Assembly: GCA_016707895.1 (NCBI GenBank)
Contig: JADJGV010000002.1
Location: forward strand, 1-64,000
Length of the DNA: 64,000 bases
Source: Myxococcales bacterium
GTDB taxonomy: Bacteria > Myxococcota_A > Polyangia > Haliangiales > Haliangiaceae
Direction of reading: 5' to 3'
Below are positions 33,656 to 41,676 of this stretch, piece after piece. The position numbers and the translations under genes are program-made. Position 1 is the stretch's first letter; each line of letters begins with the position of its first letter. The notes beneath the pieces are model-generated. The model saw only the letters and a program-made list of their open reading frames with translations. It searched no databases and was not told the DNA's origin.

Positions 33656-33671
33656 TGTTCCACGTGGAACA
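33656..33671. promoter_or_regulatory. parS site 4 (perfect)
   Basis: TGTTCCACGTGGAACA, 342 bases after site 3. A decayed copy with four mismatches follows at 33681-33696. Confidence 0.9.
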
Positions 33672-33894
33672 CGCCTCCGATACTCCACATGGAAGATGCA
33701 TGGCGCCGCGGGACATGGATCATCGGTGACTTGCCGTTCCACCAAACGCTAGCAACTCCAGATCAACAGCCCCTTGGCGCCCGGCGATGTTCCACGCCAC
33801 CGGCCGACGGTCGGTCGCTCGGCGGCCGCGCGCGGACGATCAGGTGGGCTTGCTCGGGACTGCGCCGGCGACATGCCTTCTGTCGGCGACTCGA

Positions 33895-33910
33895 TATTCC
33901 ACGTGGAACA
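33895..33910. promoter_or_regulatory. parS site 5 (one mismatch)
   Basis: TATTCCACGTGGAACA, with A for G at position two and otherwise perfect. Confidence 0.8.
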
Positions 33911-34006
33911 TGGGCCGGAAGGGCCTGTTCGTTCGGGAGATCGCGTCCGGACGATCTCCAGTCGATCCATGTGCGACGGCCACTATCCCCGTGCATCCGC
34001 CGCGGA

Positions 34007-34022
34007 TGTTCCACGTGGAACA
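34007..34022. promoter_or_regulatory. parS site 6 (perfect)
   Basis: TGTTCCACGTGGAACA, 351 bases after site 4. Confidence 0.9.
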
Positions 34023-34098
34023 TCCGCGAGCGTCCGGATTGAAGATCGCGGACCGGCGACCGCATAGCGCGTCGTCAGGAACTCCAGCGCCGCAGCGA

Positions 34099-34114
34099 TG
34101 TTCCACGTGGAACA
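34099..34114. promoter_or_regulatory. parS site 7 (perfect)
   Basis: TGTTCCACGTGGAACA, 92 bases after site 6 and 46 bases beyond the 3' end of bioF. Confidence 0.9.
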
Positions 34115-34159
34115 CGGGCGGCTGAGATCAGTCGCCCGAGCCACGTACCCAACGGCCGC

Positions 34160-35314
34160 TCAGCGAACGTATGGGCGAAGCGCCTCGACCAACGCACGAA
34201 CCTGCGCGGATGAGTGGATCGCGCTGAGGGTCACGCGCAAACGTGCGGTGCCTTCCGCGACGGTCGGAGGACGGATCGCGGGGACCCAGAAGCCGCCGCG
34301 CTCGAGCGCAGTCGATGCGGCGACTGCGGCCGCGTCGGCTCCGAGCATGACCGGGACGATCGCCCCAAGTCCGTCGGCGAGGCCGAGCCCGCGCATGAGC
34401 TGGGCACGGAGCTCGGTCAACATGGCGCGGCGACGCGCGCCGTCCGCCCCGCGCGCGATCTCCACACCCGCCAGCGCCGCTGCCTGCGCGCCGATCGTCA
34501 TCCCGGTCGAGAACACCAAAGGCCGCGCGCGATTCCATAGCAGGTCCGCCAGGCCGACCGAGCCAGCGACGAACGCACCCGCTGATCCCACCGACTTCCC
34601 GAGCGTGCCGACGATGACATCGGCCTGACTGGATGGCGCCAGTCCCGCACCGCCCTCGCCGAGCACGCCCAGCGCGTGCGCATCGTCCACGATCACCGCC
34701 GCCTCGCCTGCGTGGGCCACGGCGACGATCTCCTCGAGCGGCGCCGGATCACCGTCCATCGAAAACAGACTCTCGGTCACGACGAACCGGCGGCGTCCCG
34801 ACCTCGCAGCCATCCGCCGACGCAGATCGTCGACGTCGTTGTGCCGGTAGACCTCGATCGTCGCGCGCGACAGCCGGCAACCGTCGATAAGGCTGGCGTG
34901 GTTGCGGTCATCGGAGAAAATCACGTCCCCCGAACTTGCCAGACTAGGAATAAGACCCGTATTCGCCGCATAGCCTGAATTGAACAGACGACAAGCCGGC
35001 CGCCGGACCCACGCCGCGATCGCGCTCTCGAGCGCGGCGGTCACCCCGGTGTGCCCCGAGATCAAGCGCGACGCGCCCGCCCCGACGCCGAGCGTCGCCT
35101 CCGCCTGCGCCGCCGCCGCCGCCAGCCGCGGGTCGACCGCCAGCCCGAGGTAGTCGTTCGACGCGAAGTTCACCAGCGTCTGTCCGTCGACGACCACCTC
35201 CGCACCCCGCCGCGACTCCACAACTCGCACGCGCCGGCGTCGATCGCGAGCCTCGAGGTCCGCGAGCTCGCCAGCGATGAAGTCGAGCCGCGGCACGCGC
35301 GGACTAGAGCGCAT
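34160..35314 (-). CDS. bioF: 8-amino-7-oxononanoate synthase BioF
   Basis: PLP enzyme condensing pimeloyl-thioester with alanine, the step before BioA. 384 residues from the ATG at 35314. LVNFASNDYLGLAVDPRL, GAGASRLISGHTGVTAALESAIA, VIVDDAHALGVLGEGGAG and the PLP lysine in VGTLGKSVGSAGAFV are typical of the alpha-oxoamine synthases. 2-amino-3-ketobutyrate ligase and serine palmitoyltransferase share these motifs, and the bio neighbours decide the call. It is separated from bioA by the parS island, so bioF probably has its own transcript. bioB is not in the window. Confidence 0.88.
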   Translation of the reverse strand: MRSSPRVPRLDFIAGELADLEARDRRRRVRVVESRRGAEVVVDGQTLVNFASNDYLGLAVDPRLAAAAAQAEATLGVGAGASRLISGHTGVTAALESAIAAWVRRPACRLFNSGYAANTGLIPSLASSGDVIFSDDRNHASLIDGCRLSRATIEVYRHNDVDDLRRRMAARSGRRRFVVTESLFSMDGDPAPLEEIVAVAHAGEAAVIVDDAHALGVLGEGGAGLAPSSQADVIVGTLGKSVGSAGAFVAGSVGLADLLWNRARPLVFSTGMTIGAQAAALAGVEIARGADGARRRAMLTELRAQLMRGLGLADGLGAIVPVMLGADAAAVAASTALERGGFWVPAIRPPTVAEGTARLRVTLSAIHSSAQVRALVEALRPYVR

Positions 35315-35667
35315 CCGCCCGACGCTGTCGAGCCGGTCGAGCGGGTGGCCAGCTACCGGCACGGCACGGCACACCACCGCCCGCCTACGGCACCTACCCG
35401 CCCGCCTACGGCGCCCAGCTGACCAGCCGCAGCGCATCCGCGCGCTCCTCGCCCGCGCTGGCACGGCCACGCAGGCCCATCCCAGTGAAAGCCTCCGCCC
35501 ACGCCGCGCATGCGCCCCACGCCCCGCCCGCGCCGCACATCCGAGCAACGACACCGCGCGCACCTCCGTCCCCGCCCCGCCACGCCGATAGGCCGCAGCC
35601 CCGACGCGTGCCCGTAGCCGCGCGTCGGCCGCCCCCGCGCCCATCCCTCCTCACCGCGCCCGCCGCG
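35315..35667. other. 353-bp intergenic region with short direct repeats
   Basis: Non-coding between bioF and the GH5-like gene. A 15-base direct repeat CCGCCCGCCTACGGC lies at 35377-35391 and 35398-35412, beside a run of GGCAC units (35358-35371). Several open frames cross it but none has family support or a start signal. It should hold the bioF promoter, yet no convincing -35/-10 pair is visible. Confidence 0.6.
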
Positions 35668-37056
35668 CTACGGTGACGGGGTCATGACCAGCTCGCGCCC
35701 CGCACACGCCACCTCGACGCGCCCGCGCGCGGCGGTCGCCGGCACCGCCGCGCCATCGCACGTCACGGCCACGCCGCCGGGGTACGTCGTGCGTGGCGCC
35801 GCCAGCACGTGCATGCCCTGGCCCGCGCCGTCGAGGGTGACGCGCAACCGCCGCGCGCCGGCGTCGTACTCCACCGCGCCCAGATCGCCGTCGACCGCAA
35901 CCGGGTACGGCCGCGCCAGCACCGCTGCGCGATCGGCACGCAACGCACCTCGCCCGACCGGCGCCGTGGTCGCGTCGTAGAGGCCCCAGCTCCCCTGCGA
36001 CCACTCCTCGTACAGCCAGTAGGCCCACGACGCGCGCTGTCGATCGAACGCCGCCAGCGCGGTGGCGACGTACTTCTCACCGTGGGCCGTCGCGTCGTGT
36101 CCGAACTCCCCGACGTACAGCGCCGCTGCGTGGGCCGTGGCCTCGCCGCGCGCGCCCGCGACGCTGGCCTCGACCGCCGCGACGTCCTCGCTGGCCCACC
36201 CGTCCTCGAAGACGTCGGTGTAGACGTGCGGCGCGTAGACCGCGTTGGCGACGTCGATCGTCGGCGACGCCTGGTCGCTGTCGAGGATGTTGCGCAGCGC
36301 CGCCGGCTCGAAGAACACCGCGAGCCCCGGCGCCTCAGCGCGCGCGGCCGCCGCCATCCGCCGGTGGAACGCCACCAGCGTCTCGTCCGCGAACAGGATG
36401 TACGGCTCGTTGTACAGCTCGAGCCCCACGATCCCCGGCTGCATGTCGATGCGCGCCGCGACGTAGGCCACCGCCTCCGCGAACTGGTCCCAGCCTCCCG
36501 CCTCGTCGCGGAAGAACGTCTGGAACGCCATCACCACCTGCTGGCTCATCCGTCGCTCGCCGAGGTCGGTCAGCGGCCCCTCGAGCAGCTGCGTCGGCGG
36601 CGGCTGGATCGCCCACAGCGGCGCGCCGTCCTCGCCGATCTCCTTCGAGTAGCCGTCCTGGTGGAAGTCGACGACGGTCATCACCCCGTGCCGCGCACAC
36701 ATCGCCGCGACCGCGAGGATGCGATCGACGTACGCCGGCTCGAAGGCGTCGTCGGTCGGCTCGAGCGCGCTCCAGTTGATCGGCAGCCGCAGGTGATCGA
36801 GCCCGAGCTCCTCACCGAGGAACCGGCAGTCCTCTTCGACGAACGGCGGGATGTCCTCCAGCTTGGTCCGCCCATCGGTGAACTCGACGTCGAACAACCC
36901 CGCCACGCGCGCGTTCACCCCGCGCAGCAAGACCTCGCGGCCGTCGCCGTCGCGCAGCCGGCCGTCGATCGACCGCAGCGCGGACGGTGGCGGTGGCGCG
37001 TCACCGCACGCCGCGACCAGGGTTGCCAGCACGAGCGCGAAGCCGGGACGCAGCAT
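35668..37056 (-). CDS. GH5-family (endoglycoceramidase-like) secreted lipoprotein
   Basis: 462 residues. Signal peptide with lipobox LVAAC (Cys17), so surface or periplasm. The glycoside hydrolase clan A barrel carries LLRGVNARVAGLF, DHLRLPINWSALEP, VVDFHQDGYSKE, the acid/base Glu in GLELYNEPY and the nucleophile Glu in LYVGEFGHD. The DFHQD and long C-terminal beta domain (about 375-460) fit the endoglycoceramidase-like branch that cleaves sugars from sphingolipids; a plain cellulase is the alternative. TATGGT lies six bases before the ATG. No related pathway gene is adjacent. Confidence 0.82.
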   Translation of the reverse strand: MLRPGFALVLATLVAACGDAPPPPSALRSIDGRLRDGDGREVLLRGVNARVAGLFDVEFTDGRTKLEDIPPFVEEDCRFLGEELGLDHLRLPINWSALEPTDDAFEPAYVDRILAVAAMCARHGVMTVVDFHQDGYSKEIGEDGAPLWAIQPPPTQLLEGPLTDLGERRMSQQVVMAFQTFFRDEAGGWDQFAEAVAYVAARIDMQPGIVGLELYNEPYILFADETLVAFHRRMAAAARAEAPGLAVFFEPAALRNILDSDQASPTIDVANAVYAPHVYTDVFEDGWASEDVAAVEASVAGARGEATAHAAALYVGEFGHDATAHGEKYVATALAAFDRQRASWAYWLYEEWSQGSWGLYDATTAPVGRGALRADRAAVLARPYPVAVDGDLGAVEYDAGARRLRVTLDGAGQGMHVLAAPRTTYPGGVAVTCDGAAVPATAARGRVEVACAGRELVMTPSP

Positions 37057-37101
37057 CGGCCGACCATAGCGACGGCCCGTGGCCGCTGTCGGTGCCCGGG
37101 C

Positions 37102-38421
37102 TTACTTGCCAATACAGAACCGCGCGAAGAGCGCGTCGAGCACGTCCTCACCGACGCCCTCGCCCGCCAGCGCCGCCAGCGCCACCAGCCCCGCCCGCGC
37201 CTCGACCGCCGCCAGCTCGAGCGGGCGTCCCTCGGCCAGCACGGTCGCCGCCGCGGCCAGCGCCTGCTCCCCCCGCGCCGCCGCGTCGCGCTGGCGCGCC
37301 GTCAGCACCACCGCGCTGCCGGCCTCGCTGTCGTCGGCCCACCCCGCCCGGGCCACGATCGCCGCGCGCAGCGCCGCCAGCCCCGTCCCCGCCACCGCCG
37401 ACGTCCCGATCCAGCCGTCGGGCACCGCGCCGCCCAGGTCGACCTTGCTCGCGACACCGATCGCCGGGGCGCTCAGCGGCCGAGGCGGCTCGCCGGCCGC
37501 GATCACCTCGAGCACCACGTCGCACTGCGCGGCGCGGGCCCGCCCCAGCGCGATGCCACGCGCCTCGAGCCCGTCGGCCTCGCCCCGCCACCCCGCGGTG
37601 TCGATCAACGTGACCGCGACGCCGTCCCACACCACCGACACCTCGACGTAGTCGCGGGTGGTCCCCGGCTCGGGTGACACCAGCGCGCGCTCGCGCCCGA
37701 CGAGCGCGTTGAGCAAGGCCGACTTGCCGACGTTGACCACGCCGACGATCGCCACCCGCAGACCCTCGATCGCCGCGCGCCCGGCACCGAAGCTCGCGGC
37801 CAGCGCGCCCGCCGACCGCGCCGCCGCGTCGAGCTCGCCGCGCAGCCGCGCCGCCGCCAGGGCCGGCAGGTCATCCTCCGGAAAATCGATGTGCGCCTCC
37901 AGCTCGGCCAGCGCGTCGACCACCCGCCGCCGGGTCCGCGCCACCTCATCGGCGAGCGCCCCGCCGAGGTGGGCCTGGGCCAGCGCCCACCCGCGCTCGC
38001 TGCGCGCCTCGACCACCGCCAGCATCGCCTCGGCCGCGCTCACGCTCAGCTTGCCCGCCAGCACCGCGCGCCGGGTCATCTCGCCGGGCTCGGCGATCCG
38101 CGCCCCCGCCGCCACCACCGCCGCCAGCACCTGCCCGAGGTTGACCGGGCCGCCGTGGACCTGCAGCTCCGCCACGTCGTCGCCGGTGAACGACCCCGGC
38201 GCGCGCATCACCGCCACCAGCCCGTCGTCGAGCCGAGCCCCATCGAGCCCGCGCACCACCGCGCGCACCAGCACGCGGTCGGGCAGCGACGCCGGCGCGC
38301 GCCCCGTCAGCCGGCCGACGATCGCGATCGCCGCCGGCCCGCTCACCCGCACGATGCCCACGCCGGCCGGCCCGCTGGCGGTCGCGATGGCCGCGATCGT
38401 GTCGCCGCCGCCGGCCGCCAC
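37102..38421 (-). CDS. mnmE: tRNA modification GTPase MnmE
   Basis: Works with MnmG to make the wobble uridine modification of tRNA. 439 residues from the GTG at 38421, which begins almost on the jag stop. Folate-binding N-domain DTIAAIATASGPAGVGIVRVSG, G-domain P-loop VGVVNVGKSALLN (Val where Pro is usual), switch SPEPGTTRDYVEV, DTAGWR, and the invariant C-terminal FCIGK. The partner mnmG, often next to mnmE or rsmG, is not in the window. It is the last gene of the leftward origin cluster. Confidence 0.95.
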   Translation of the reverse strand: MAAGGGDTIAAIATASGPAGVGIVRVSGPAAIAIVGRLTGRAPASLPDRVLVRAVVRGLDGARLDDGLVAVMRAPGSFTGDDVAELQVHGGPVNLGQVLAAVVAAGARIAEPGEMTRRAVLAGKLSVSAAEAMLAVVEARSERGWALAQAHLGGALADEVARTRRRVVDALAELEAHIDFPEDDLPALAAARLRGELDAAARSAGALAASFGAGRAAIEGLRVAIVGVVNVGKSALLNALVGRERALVSPEPGTTRDYVEVSVVWDGVAVTLIDTAGWRGEADGLEARGIALGRARAAQCDVVLEVIAAGEPPRPLSAPAIGVASKVDLGGAVPDGWIGTSAVAGTGLAALRAAIVARAGWADDSEAGSAVVLTARQRDAAARGEQALAAAATVLAEGRPLELAAVEARAGLVALAALAGEGVGEDVLDALFARFCIGK

Positions 38422-38422
38422 G

Positions 38423-38911
38423 CTACTTCGCGTCGAGGCCGTCGGGCACGACCAGGATGTGGCGGTCGTCGCCCTCACCCTCGGAGCGGCTCGACACGCC
38501 GTCGATGTTCGCGATCGCCATGTGGACGATGCGCCGGTCGTGCGCCGACATCGGCGACAGCTCGACGATCTGCTTGGCGGCCAGCGCCTTCTCGCTCATG
38601 CGCTGCGCCAGCGCCTCGAGCCGCTGCACGTGCTTGTCGCGGTAGCCGCCGGCGTCGACGATGATCGGCTTGCCCTTCTCGCCCGAGCGCTCGCGGTAGA
38701 CGACCTTGCTGACGAGGTGCTGCAGCGCATCGACCACCTGGCCCTTGCGCCCGATCACCACCTCGGGATCGGAGGTCTGGATCTCGAGGACGATCTTCTC
38801 GTCCGACTCGTTGACGTCGATGTCGGCGGTGATGCCCATGCGATCGAGGACGCCCATCAGGAAGTCACAAGCGCGCTCGGCGACGTCGGTGGAGTTCACG
38901 GTTTCGGTCAC
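38423..38911 (-). CDS. jag: Jag/KhpB family RNA-binding protein
   Basis: 162 residues from the GTG at 38911, with GAGG just upstream. A KH domain (about 50-105) with VVIGRKGQVVDALQHLVSKVVYRE is followed by an R3H domain (about 105-155) with VELSPMSAHDRRIVHMAI. The Jag-N domain seen in Firmicutes is missing. It binds RNA and sits between yidC and mnmE, as in most bacterial origin clusters. Confidence 0.9.
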   Translation of the reverse strand: MTETVNSTDVAERACDFLMGVLDRMGITADIDVNESDEKIVLEIQTSDPEVVIGRKGQVVDALQHLVSKVVYRERSGEKGKPIIVDAGGYRDKHVQRLEALAQRMSEKALAAKQIVELSPMSAHDRRIVHMAIANIDGVSSRSEGEGDDRHILVVPDGLDAK

Positions 38912-38960
38912 GGCTACCTCGGTGGCTGTGCCGGCGATGCGATCGCCGACGAAAATCTGT

Positions 38961-40871
38961 TCAGCGGCGCTTGTTGCGACGCTTGCCGCGACGCCCCTGG
39001 CCGGCGCGCGGCGCCTTGTCCTGGGCGCCCTTGGCCGGGCCCTCGTCGGCGTCGCCCTCGTCGGCGTCACCCTCGTCGGCGTCACCCTCGGCGGCGTCGC
39101 CCTCGTCGGCGGCCTCGACCTTGGCGGCCTTGTCGCCCTTGGCCAGCGCCTTGGCGGCGGGCAGCTCCTCGGTCTCGTCCTTGGCGGCCGGCGCGGCCGG
39201 CTTGACCGGCGGCGGCGACGACCGCTTCATGTACAGCGTGTGCAACAGGCCGAGCACGGTGTTGGTCGTGATGTACACGGTGAGGCCCGCCGGGAACCAC
39301 AGGCCCATCACGCCGAACATCAGCGGCAAGCCGTAGGTCAGCATCTTCTGCTGCGCGTTGTCGCCGGTGGTCGGCTGCAGCTTCGACTGCAGGAACATCA
39401 GGCCCATCAGCGACACCGGCAGGATGTAGTACGGGTCCTGCAGCGTCAGGTCGTCGAGCCAGCCGGGGATGAACACCGCCTGGTGCAGCTCGCCGGCGTG
39501 CGACAGCATCCGGTACAGCCCCATCCAGATCGGCATCTGCAGCAGCATCGGCAGGCAGCCGGCCAGCGGGTTGACGCCGTGGCGCTTGAACAGCTCCATC
39601 TGCGCCTGCTGCATCTTCTGGCGGTCGTCGCCAAACTTCTTCTGCAGCGCCTCCATCTCGGGCTTGAGCGCCGCCATCGCCTTCATCGACTTCATGGACT
39701 TGTTGGTCCAGTACAGCGTGGCGAGCTTGACCATCACCGTCAGCAGGATGATCGCGATGCCCCAGTTGCCGACCAGCGCGAAGATGTGCCGCAGCAGCCA
39801 CAACAGCGGCTTCGAGATGAAGCTGAACCAGCCGAAGTCGACGGTGTCGCCCAGGCCCATCTTGAAGCCGGCGACCTCGTCGGCGTGCTCGAACTTGTCG
39901 AGGTACCCGGGGCCGAAGTAGCCGTACAGCTCCTTGCGGATGGTCTCGCCGGCCGGGATCTTGGTCTCGGCGTAGACCAGGTCGACCTGCGCCGCGTCCT
40001 TCACCGCGGGCAGCGGGTAGACGTTGCAGTCGTAGGTCGACGAGCCGTCCGGCCGCGGCGCCAGGGCGAACATGAAGTACGGGGTCGCCGCGCCGAAGAA
40101 CCGCACGCGCCCCGACCGGGTCTGCGGGCCGTTGGCCGAGTGCGGGTTGACGCCGTAGATGCTGCCGCCGATGTCGCACTTGGTCCACGGGATCTTGGGC
40201 CACTTGCGCTGGCCCTCGACCTGCGGCGCCATCGCGAACATCGACACCGCCAGCCGCTGCGACGCGGCCGCCGCGACCTTGATGTCGAGCGTGACCTTCA
40301 CCATCCAGTCGTCGGCGAGGACCTCGTACTCCTTCGCCAGCGACAGGCCGTCGCGCTCGTAGGTGTAGCGGACCTTGGTCGGCGACACCGCCTCGCCCTT
40401 CCACGCCGCCAGCGGCGACAGCGGATAGGTCGAGTTGACGAACGAGGTCGCCGCGAAGCCGACGCCGGGCTGGTTCGAGATGAACAGGTCGTCGTTGACC
40501 CGGCCGCCCTTCATGGGATCGTCGAGCCGGTGGACGCGCTTGATCGTGCCGCCGATGTTCGAGAACGTCAGCTGCATCCGCGGCGTCGCGAGCTGCAGGG
40601 TCTCCTCGGGTGCGAGCGCCTCGGCGGGCTGCACGGCGGGCGGCGCTGCCGGGGCGCCGCTGCCCGCGGCCGGCGCGCTGCCGGTGCCCGGCGCAGGCGT
40701 GGGCGCGCCGCTGCCGGCGCCCCAGGTCGGGCTCTGCACCGCGGGCGCGTCGGTCGCCGTCACCGGCGCCTTCTTCGCCGGCTTCTCCGGCGGGAACAGG
40801 AACTGCCAGCCGAGGAAGATCGCCCCGGCGATCACCACGAACAGGACGATGCGCTTGCCTTGGTCTTCCAT
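38961..40871 (-). CDS. yidC: membrane protein insertase YidC
   Basis: Inserts and folds inner-membrane proteins with or without Sec. 636 residues, the Gram-negative type. TM1 at 5-24 (IVLFVVIAGAIFLGWQFLF), a Pro/Ala linker, the large periplasmic beta domain (about 85-345), then five C-terminal helices (about 355-565) with KPLLWLLRHIFALVGNWGIAIILLTV and VNPLAGCLPMLLQMPIWMGLY. The tail is unusual: five acidic EGDAD-type repeats and a basic RRGKRRNKRR end. It overlaps yidD by one base (TGATG). Confidence 0.96.
   Translation of the reverse strand: MEDQGKRIVLFVVIAGAIFLGWQFLFPPEKPAKKAPVTATDAPAVQSPTWGAGSGAPTPAPGTGSAPAAGSGAPAAPPAVQPAEALAPEETLQLATPRMQLTFSNIGGTIKRVHRLDDPMKGGRVNDDLFISNQPGVGFAATSFVNSTYPLSPLAAWKGEAVSPTKVRYTYERDGLSLAKEYEVLADDWMVKVTLDIKVAAAASQRLAVSMFAMAPQVEGQRKWPKIPWTKCDIGGSIYGVNPHSANGPQTRSGRVRFFGAATPYFMFALAPRPDGSSTYDCNVYPLPAVKDAAQVDLVYAETKIPAGETIRKELYGYFGPGYLDKFEHADEVAGFKMGLGDTVDFGWFSFISKPLLWLLRHIFALVGNWGIAIILLTVMVKLATLYWTNKSMKSMKAMAALKPEMEALQKKFGDDRQKMQQAQMELFKRHGVNPLAGCLPMLLQMPIWMGLYRMLSHAGELHQAVFIPGWLDDLTLQDPYYILPVSLMGLMFLQSKLQPTTGDNAQQKMLTYGLPLMFGVMGLWFPAGLTVYITTNTVLGLLHTLYMKRSSPPPVKPAAPAAKDETEELPAAKALAKGDKAAKVEAADEGDAAEGDADEGDADEGDADEGPAKGAQDKAPRAGQGRRGKRRNKRR
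39040..39114. repeat. five tandem 15-bp units in the yidC 3' end
   Basis: Units of the form CCCTCGTCGGCGTCA, the last two with substitutions, encode the acidic DEGDA repeat of YidC. The unit length keeps the reading frame. Confidence 0.85.
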
Positions 40872-41152
40872 CAGCGTTGCCCCGGCTGCGGCTCCGCAGC
40901 GTCAAGTCGGAGATCGTGCCGGCACCCGTCGACCGGGTCATACCCGCCCTTGCACAGCGGGTTGCAGCGGACGATCCGCCACGCCGCCTTGCCCAGGCCG
41001 ACGATCGGCCCGCGTCGCTGGATCGCTTCGAGCGCGTACTCCGAACACGTCGGCAAGAACCGACAGGTCGGCGCCCGCTTCAGCCCCGAGAGGTAGCGGC
41101 GGTAGAAGCGGATCGGCGCGAGCAACACCGCCGTGAGGGCGCGCCTCAGCAC
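40871..41152 (-). CDS. yidD: membrane protein insertion efficiency factor YidD
   Basis: 93 residues from the GTG at 41152, overlapping the rnpA end by seven bases. Signature LAPIRFYRRYLSGLKRAPTCRFLPTCSEYALEAIQRRGPIVGLGKAAWRIVRCNPLCKGGYDPV, with the three conserved Cys positions. A short amphipathic membrane-associated protein that aids YidC. Its stop overlaps the yidC start. Confidence 0.94.
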   Translation of the reverse strand: MLRRALTAVLLAPIRFYRRYLSGLKRAPTCRFLPTCSEYALEAIQRRGPIVGLGKAAWRIVRCNPLCKGGYDPVDGCRHDLRLDAAEPQPGQR

Positions 41153-41514
41153 GACGCGATTCTCTCGAACAGCCGACGCAGATCGGCCTGCAGGGCCGGC
41201 GTCGACAACGTCGCGGCGGCCTCCTTGGCGATCAGCACCACGTCCTTGCCGACGGGAGCCCACCCGTGCCGCCGCAACCAGTCGCGGGTGCGGCGCTTGA
41301 TCCGATTGCGGGTCACGGCGTTGCCGATTCGCTTGGTCACAGTAAAGCCGATGCGCCCGGTAGGTTGACTCGTCGAGCTCGTCGCGACCAGCGCCAGGAA
41401 CGCGGTGCCATGCACCTTGCGCCCGTGCGCCTGCACCGCCAGGAATTCCGGGCGGCGACGCAACCGCATCGCCTTCGAGATCGCGTGCGGCCGCCTGCTG
41501 GTGCGCGCGGCCAT
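41146..41514 (-). CDS. rnpA: ribonuclease P protein component
   Basis: Protein subunit of RNase P, which trims the 5' ends of tRNA precursors. 122 residues from the ATG at 41514; ATG at codon 16 (MRLRRRPEF) is a possible later start. The family signature GRIGFTVTKRIGNAVTRNRIKRRTRDWLR is complete. It lies nine bases after rpmH in the standard order rpmH-rnpA-yidD-yidC. Confidence 0.95.
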   Translation of the reverse strand: MAARTSRRPHAISKAMRLRRRPEFLAVQAHGRKVHGTAFLALVATSSTSQPTGRIGFTVTKRIGNAVTRNRIKRRTRDWLRRHGWAPVGKDVVLIAKEAAATLSTPALQADLRRLFERIASC

Positions 41515-41523
41515 GCGCCGCCG

Positions 41524-41676
41524 TTACTTCTTGGCGGCGGTCACCGAGATGCGCTTGCGCCCCTTGGCGCGGCGGCGACGCAGGACCTCGCGGCCTCCGC
41601 GGGTCTTCTTGCGAGCGCGAAACCCGTGGGTGCGCTTGCGGCTCTTATTGTGTGGCTGGTACGTGCGCTTCGACAT
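41524..41676 (-). CDS. rpmH: 50S ribosomal protein L34
   Basis: 50 residues: MSKRTYQPHNKSRKRTHGFRARKKTRGGREVLRRRRAKGRKR, the invariant L34 sequence, with a short extra tail SVTAAKK. First gene of the leftward origin cluster. A recognisable sigma-70 promoter lies just upstream, leaving a leader of about 25 bases. A longer in-frame reading to 41826 is rejected because L34 begins at MSKRTYQP. Confidence 0.97.
   Translation of the reverse strand: MSKRTYQPHNKSRKRTHGFRARKKTRGGREVLRRRRAKGRKRISVTAAKK

Larger units (their letters stand above)
32551..34159. other. 1.6-kb non-coding parS island between bioF and bioA
   Basis: No gene with family support is found here. Open frames in it translate the palindromes as FHVEH or STWN. 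It contains seven good copies of the 16-base palindrome TGTTCCACGTGGAACA (six perfect, listed separately) and decayed copies at 32796-32811, 33106-33121, 33681-33696 and 33788-33803. Neighbouring perfect copies are 353, 316, 342 and 351 bases apart, then 92. This is the expected ParB-loading centromere beside the origin. A 16-base direct repeat (32935-32950 and 32970-32985) and three copies of CGGACGATC also occur. Confidence 0.85.

Noticed and set aside
32645..34114. Palindrome cluster considered as iterons or a CRISPR array
   Set aside because: Sixteen-base perfect palindromes at about 340-base intervals fit parS, not direct-repeat iterons or 30-base spacers.
32439..34125. Many short open frames on both strands in the bioF-bioA gap
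   Set aside because: They share only peptides such as FHVEH and CSTWN, which are translations of the repeated parS palindrome. No start signal, family motif or consistent codon pattern.
34160..35314. 2-amino-3-ketobutyrate CoA ligase or serine palmitoyltransferase instead of BioF
   Set aside because: Motifs are shared, but neighbouring bioA-bioD and the length favour BioF. A family tree would settle it.
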